Shown here: piece after piece, positions 60,538 through 64,000 of the stretch
How the letters are laid out: each line of letters starts with the position of its first letter
How positions within the stretch are numbered: the first letter of the stretch is position 1
Origin: Pelagomonas calceolata
Lineage: Eukaryota > Sar > Pelagophyceae > Pelagomonadales > Pelagomonadaceae
DNA length: 64,000 bases
Reading direction: 5' to 3'
Assembly (NCBI GenBank): GCA_918797485.1
Contig: CAKKNE010000003.1
Coordinates: forward strand, 2,666,001 to 2,730,000
The notes under the pieces: generated by a model
Database searches by the model: none
What the model was told of the DNA's origin: nothing
What the model saw: the letters and a program-made list of their open reading frames with translations, nothing else
Position numbers and translations under genes: made by a program

Positions 60538-63426
60538 TTACCCGCTGCGCCGCGCGTGCGCCTCCTGCCACTCTCTAATCCTACAAGCCGTCGCCCGCGA
60601 CCCCGCCAGGTCGTCCAGCGGCGCGTTTGAATCGCCCGCCAATAATTCATCGGCCGCGACGTGCTCCGCCGTCGCTCGTTTCAGCGACTTGTTCACGTCG
60701 GCGAACTTCTTCTCGACCCGGTCAAAGTCCACGTGGTTCGCCAAACAGAACTGCGCCACCGCGACCCGCACGTTCTCGAGCTGCGAGGCGACGTCGTCGT
60801 CGTCCTCTTCAGCGACCCACCTCGCCATCCTCAGGCGCACGGAGAAGCGTCTGAATAGTTTCTGGATCGTCACGGCGGCGTTGTATGTTTTTCTTTCCTT
60901 CTCGTCGATGACGTCGTGGCGCGTCTGCCAGAAGGTGGTCATCGTGCTCTTGAGGTCATCTAACGAACCGGTCATCTTCGCCAGTTCCGCGCTCAGAGAA
61001 TGCAGGCCGTCGACCTCGGCGGCACATTCTTCATCCACTTCTTTCAAGCGGCCATCTAACCCATCTTGCCTAAAACCGGCAAAGCCCGCGGGCGTTGATT
61101 CCGCGACGCCGGGCGACTTTTCTGTCGAGGGCGGTGCCGCTTCCCTGGCGGGGGCCGGGCCCGGTGTAAACGCCCCCTCCATGGGTCGTTCCGCCTCTCT
61201 GGGCGTTTCGACCGCCGGCATCTGCACGCCGCCCGGGCTGAGACACGGCGCCATTGGTAGGCCCGTGCGCGTCGACCGGAAGGTCTGGGAGAAATCCGTC
61301 GGTTCAGAAGTACTAAAGCGTCCAGTGAGCTTCTGCCGAGGCACCTTGCGCTTGGTAGGTGATGGTGGTTGAGGCGCAACTCCCAATTTCTCGCGGCACT
61401 TCCGCGCCGTCTCCGGCGCGATCATGATGCAAAAACCGTCAAAGTCCATGCGATCACTTGACAAGAATATTTCCGCCAACTCGGAGGCGGAGCTAATGCC
61501 CATGGACAGCAGGACCTTCTCGACCTCCTCGCGGTCGAGGTCGTTGGAGCTGTTCACGTCGGCGGCCTCGAAGGCGTCCTTGGCCTGCTTCAGGGCGTCC
61601 TCGCCCAATTCCTGCTTGGCTTCGGCGGCTAGCGTGGACTTGGTGGAAGCATCCAGCGGCTGGGACGGTACGATCGACTTGCGCTTCTCTCGTCGCAGCG
61701 CTTCTCGCTTGGCCACTGCCGCTTTGAGGTCATCGTCCATGACCAACTCCCGCGGCGGTTTTAGGGGCTGGACCGGCTTCCTTCTTTTGACAATCGGCGA
61801 CAGAGGATCCTCATCACCATCCGGGATGCCCGCTAGATCAGGCGCCGCGGCCCACTCATTTATAGCGGCATCCCACTCCTGCTTCGTGATGACGCCTTTC
61901 GTCGATAGCGGTCTTCTCATTAACCGCGCTTCGAGGTCGTCGGCGCCCAGCAGCTCCTGCAGCAAAGGGTTGCCCGTACCTTTGAGATAATATTGGCACT
62001 CGGGCCGTTCATCGAGTTGTTTCACAATGTCTGAAACAGCCAGCATGCCCTTTTCTCTCCGGTCGAGCATCTCGAAGAGCTTGCGCGCTTGGCCGACCGT
62101 AGGTCCTACTTTCCGCGCATTTTTACCGCGAATCGAGGCTTGTAATTTAGTAGCAGCGACCTTCTGGTCGGCGACCTCCTTCCGCGCGTTCCTGCCTTTG
62201 ATTTGCGCTTGTAGTGCTGTAGCAGCGTGCTGCTGCTCCTTGACCTCCTTTCTGGCACTTCGCCCGCGTTCCGCCGCAGCGAGTGCCGTCGCGGCCTTCT
62301 TCTGCTCCGTGAGCTCTTGGCGCGCGTTCCGGCCCTTAATTTGCGCTTGTAATGCTGTTGCGGCATTTGACTGGTCCTGGATGTCTTTTCTCGCGGATCT
62401 TCCTCGTTCGCAGGCCGCGAGTCTCGTTGCGGCCCGTTGTTGAGCATTGAGCTCTCTCCGCGAGTTCCGACCGCGCACACAAGCTGCTAGTCGCGTAGCC
62501 GAGGCGTCCTGCGCCTTCGCTTCGGCCTCGGCAGCTAAGCGTTGCGCCTCCGCTTCCGCCTCAGCCGCTCGTTTCTCGGCCTCGATCCGCGCTTCTTCGG
62601 AAGCTGCAGCCTCAGCTAGCTCCCGGGCCTTCTTTGCCGTCTCGCTTTGGGTCGCCTGGTCCTTGGCACCCCTGACGGCTCCCGTGACCAATCCCCATAC
62701 TAGATCTGTTCTAACTTCGATCTCGGCCATCAGCATCTCCGGCGAACGTTCCGAATGGCTCTTCTTGACGTCGGGGCCTCGTTTTGAGGTCGGTCTTTTA
62801 GCTTTTACGGTAGTTGTCCCTTCCAACGACTCCCGGTCGAACAAAGAAAGAAAGGTCTGCACCTCGTCGCCGCCGCGCACCCACCTCAACAGATCCGCCA
62901 GCGACGCCCGGCCACTTCTACGGCCGCTCCCGTTCTTCTTATCGCCGAAAATCTTTTTGACCGCGTCCCGCAGCACGTAATCCGCGACCGGCTTGCTTCT
63001 GTATAGTGATGTTAATGCTTGGCACGACGTCCGCAGCAAAATCTCCATCTCTACACGACTGAGGGATCCTTTCGAGGAGCGGTCGAAGACCTGGAAGAGG
63101 GCCGTCACGAGCAGTTTCTCCGAGGACTCGTCCCAGTTCCGTGACGTGAGATAACAGCCCGCGAGAGCTTCGAAGGACGACACGCGGCCCCGCTCCTTCT
63201 CGTCGAGATGGCGGAAGTGGAGTCTCGCATCGACAAACGAGGGAGAAAACACCTCGACGAACTCGTCCTCCGTAAGGACCAACTTCGCGGGATCAAAATG
63301 CTTGTAGAAGCGCTGGTGGCTCGCCAGGGCCAGTCGGAAGCGCAAATCTCTATCGTCGCTCCTCCTATAGTTATTTACTACCTCTTCAGGTAAGTAAGCT
63401 GTGTCCTGGCTCAGGGACGCTCCCAT
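60538..63426 (-). CDS. N-myristoylation-type EF-hand protein with tandem IQ-like repeats
   Basis: About 962 residues. MGASLSQDTA is a myristoylation-type start. Residues about 60-180 look like degenerate EF-hands (FQVFDRSSKGSLSRVEMEIL). From about 310 a coiled coil leads into six tandem units of about 22 residues alternating ATRLAACVRGRNSRRELNAQ and ATALQAQIKGRNARQELTEQ types, close to calmodulin-binding IQ motifs. A further EF-hand, DVNSSNDLDREE, lies near 635, and a single IQ-like AVTIQKLFRRFSVRLRMARW near 850. Membrane-attached calcium signalling or a cytoskeletal scaffold is inferred. The frame extends to 63753 but only the ATG at 63426 gives a sensible N-terminus. Confidence 0.82.
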   Translation of the reverse strand: MGASLSQDTAYLPEEVVNNYRRSDDRDLRFRLALASHQRFYKHFDPAKLVLTEDEFVEVFSPSFVDARLHFRHLDEKERGRVSSFEALAGCYLTSRNWDESSEKLLVTALFQVFDRSSKGSLSRVEMEILLRTSCQALTSLYRSKPVADYVLRDAVKKIFGDKKNGSGRRSGRASLADLLRWVRGGDEVQTFLSLFDRESLEGTTTVKAKRPTSKRGPDVKKSHSERSPEMLMAEIEVRTDLVWGLVTGAVRGAKDQATQSETAKKARELAEAAASEEARIEAEKRAAEAEAEAQRLAAEAEAKAQDASATRLAACVRGRNSRRELNAQQRAATRLAACERGRSARKDIQDQSNAATALQAQIKGRNARQELTEQKKAATALAAAERGRSARKEVKEQQHAATALQAQIKGRNARKEVADQKVAATKLQASIRGKNARKVGPTVGQARKLFEMLDRREKGMLAVSDIVKQLDERPECQYYLKGTGNPLLQELLGADDLEARLMRRPLSTKGVITKQEWDAAINEWAAAPDLAGIPDGDEDPLSPIVKRRKPVQPLKPPRELVMDDDLKAAVAKREALRREKRKSIVPSQPLDASTKSTLAAEAKQELGEDALKQAKDAFEAADVNSSNDLDREEVEKVLLSMGISSASELAEIFLSSDRMDFDGFCIMIAPETARKCREKLGVAPQPPSPTKRKVPRQKLTGRFSTSEPTDFSQTFRSTRTGLPMAPCLSPGGVQMPAVETPREAERPMEGAFTPGPAPAREAAPPSTEKSPGVAESTPAGFAGFRQDGLDGRLKEVDEECAAEVDGLHSLSAELAKMTGSLDDLKSTMTTFWQTRHDVIDEKERKTYNAAVTIQKLFRRFSVRLRMARWVAEEDDDDVASQLENVRVAVAQFCLANHVDFDRVEKKFADVNKSLKRATAEHVAADELLAGDSNAPLDDLAGSRATACRIREWQEAHARRSG

Positions 63427-63566
63427 GGTTTTGTTGCGGGCCGCGCCGCTTTCTGCGACGGCTGCCGCTGCTGTCGGCTCTCCCAACGATCCTGCGCCCA
63501 AGGAAGGGCAGCAATTGGGGCTGCTCCCGGACAGCTTCCTGCGGCGCGAGAGGCTGGCGCTGGGTC

Positions 63567-63588
63567 CTAGTAACTTGTAAGCTACTAG
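63567..63588 (-). promoter_or_regulatory. CTAG-bounded promoter motif, divergent copy 14
   Basis: On the minus strand reads CTAGTAGCTTACA then AGTTACTAG; near-perfect palindrome with the CTTACA core. It is 141 bp upstream of the EF-hand/IQ ATG. Confidence 0.45.
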
Positions 63589-63745
63589 AGACCACAAAAT
63601 CACGGGGGCCAAAAGCCGTCCTCGCGCCCCGCCCACTCGCGCATGGAGTCGTCCTGGGACCGCTCGACCCCAGGGATTGGTCGTCGTAAGCCCAACGCCT
63701 AGGGAAGATCTCGCCGGCGGCGGCGGACACATGACTAGCGGTGAC

Positions 63746-64000
63746 TTATCCACGCGCGTCGGGCGGCCTGAAGAGAAGCCGCCGGACGCCCGCCCAGGCC
63801 AGCGAGCCGAGGACCGCGGTGAGGCCCTGCTTGCCGCCTGGGGGGTGCACCTGGATCGGGAGCAGGAGCAGGACGAAGCCCGCGGCGAGCGCGGCCGCGG
63901 CGGCGACGTCCGACGTCTCCGGGAGCAACGACGTCGAGCCCATGGACACGAAGGACCCGACGCCGAGGCCCAGCTCGACCGCCGCCGCGTGCTTGTATCC
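63746..64000 (-). CDS. HPP-like membrane protein, C-terminal part
   Basis: The frame is open from the window's right end to a stop at 63746, so only the last 84 residues of a minus-strand gene are seen. They include VAAAAALAAGFVLLLLPIQV, then HPPGGKQGLTAVLGS and a basic end. The H-P-P-G-G motif between hydrophobic helices matches the HPP family of integral membrane proteins, some of which transport nitrite in plastids. With so little sequence this is tentative. It ends about 320 bp upstream of the EF-hand/IQ gene's ATG on the same strand. Confidence 0.6.
   Translation of the reverse strand, partial: GYKHAAAVELGLGVGSFVSMGSTSLLPETSDVAAAAALAAGFVLLLLPIQVHPPGGKQGLTAVLGSLAWAGVRRLLFRPPDARG

Noticed and set aside
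1-64000. CRISPR arrays, tRNA and rRNA genes, bacterial operons
   Set aside because: No repeat-spacer pattern, tRNA B-box context or rRNA sequence was seen, and gene structure is eukaryotic.

Overview
This is a gene-dense, GC-rich stretch of a eukaryotic nuclear genome. The most likely source is a stramenopile alga of the pelagophyte type (an Aureococcus or Pelagomonas relative); that placement is inference. It rests on: one- or two-exon genes packed in tight divergent and convergent pairs; spliceosomal introns; signal-peptide plus transit-peptide style N-termini; a Psb31-like PSII protein of red-lineage plastids; flagellum-type proteins (FAM184, CFAP97-like); a gene with two in-frame UGA codons that looks like a selenoprotein; and short introner-like transposons of the kind known from Aureococcus. 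No organellar, viral, rRNA or tRNA sequence was recognised.

Layout. 1-16.5 kb: a partial gene, a lipase maturation factor, a FAM184 coiled-coil protein, an S49 peptidase, an EngB-type GTPase, a class II histone deacetylase (one intron), a decayed ABC transporter, a secretory protein of unknown function, an RCC1-repeat protein and a His-rich CobW/ZNG1 metallochaperone carrying an introner. 16.5-30.6 kb: an ADAM-like metalloprotease with a cytoplasmic WW domain, a small plastid-type repeat protein, an amino-acid permease/ankyrin chimera, a JJJ1/DNAJC21-type J protein, ELOF1, a myristoylated EF-hand protein, a 1.6-kb gene-poor zone with a diverged repeat, a UIM-like array protein, a coiled-coil protein, a WD40 protein, then a hairpin-rich stretch next to a broken lectin-like gene. 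30.6-48.3 kb: NSUN2, a VHL-beta/2OG-Fe(II) hydroxylase, a DDX51-type helicase, an NTF2-like protein, branched-chain aminotransferase (one clear intron), a tail-anchored flavodoxin, a CFAP97-like protein, PRPP synthetase, a NiCoT transporter and a Psb31-like lumen protein. 48.4-64 kb: the two-UGA MGMT/ATL-DUF3253 gene, an EEP-fold protein, a BaiN/HI0933 flavoprotein split by a 72-bp introner, a sulfotransferase, a kinesin, DNMT2, a double-AP2 factor, an EF-hand/IQ-repeat protein and the end of an HPP-like membrane protein.

Three signals cut across genes. First, a roughly 22-bp CTAG-bounded quasi-palindrome (core CTTACA/TGTAAG) sits 55-400 bp upstream of start codons at 14 places, usually between divergent genes, and so looks like a promoter element. 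Second, two elements share 15-bp terminal inverted repeats and 8-bp target duplications, and in both the upstream duplication supplies the 5' splice site. Third, the gene at 48.4-49.0 kb has UGA exactly at the alkyl-acceptor Cys of an MGMT-type domain and again at the conserved Cys of a DUF3253 domain, with a SECIS-like hairpin at its 3' end. I rate this third signal the most exciting. Its divergent neighbour is an EEP-fold protein that could also act on nucleic acid, but a shared role is only inference.

Coding limits use the first ATG that fits the family and context. Splice sites are predicted from reading frame and homology, not from transcripts.
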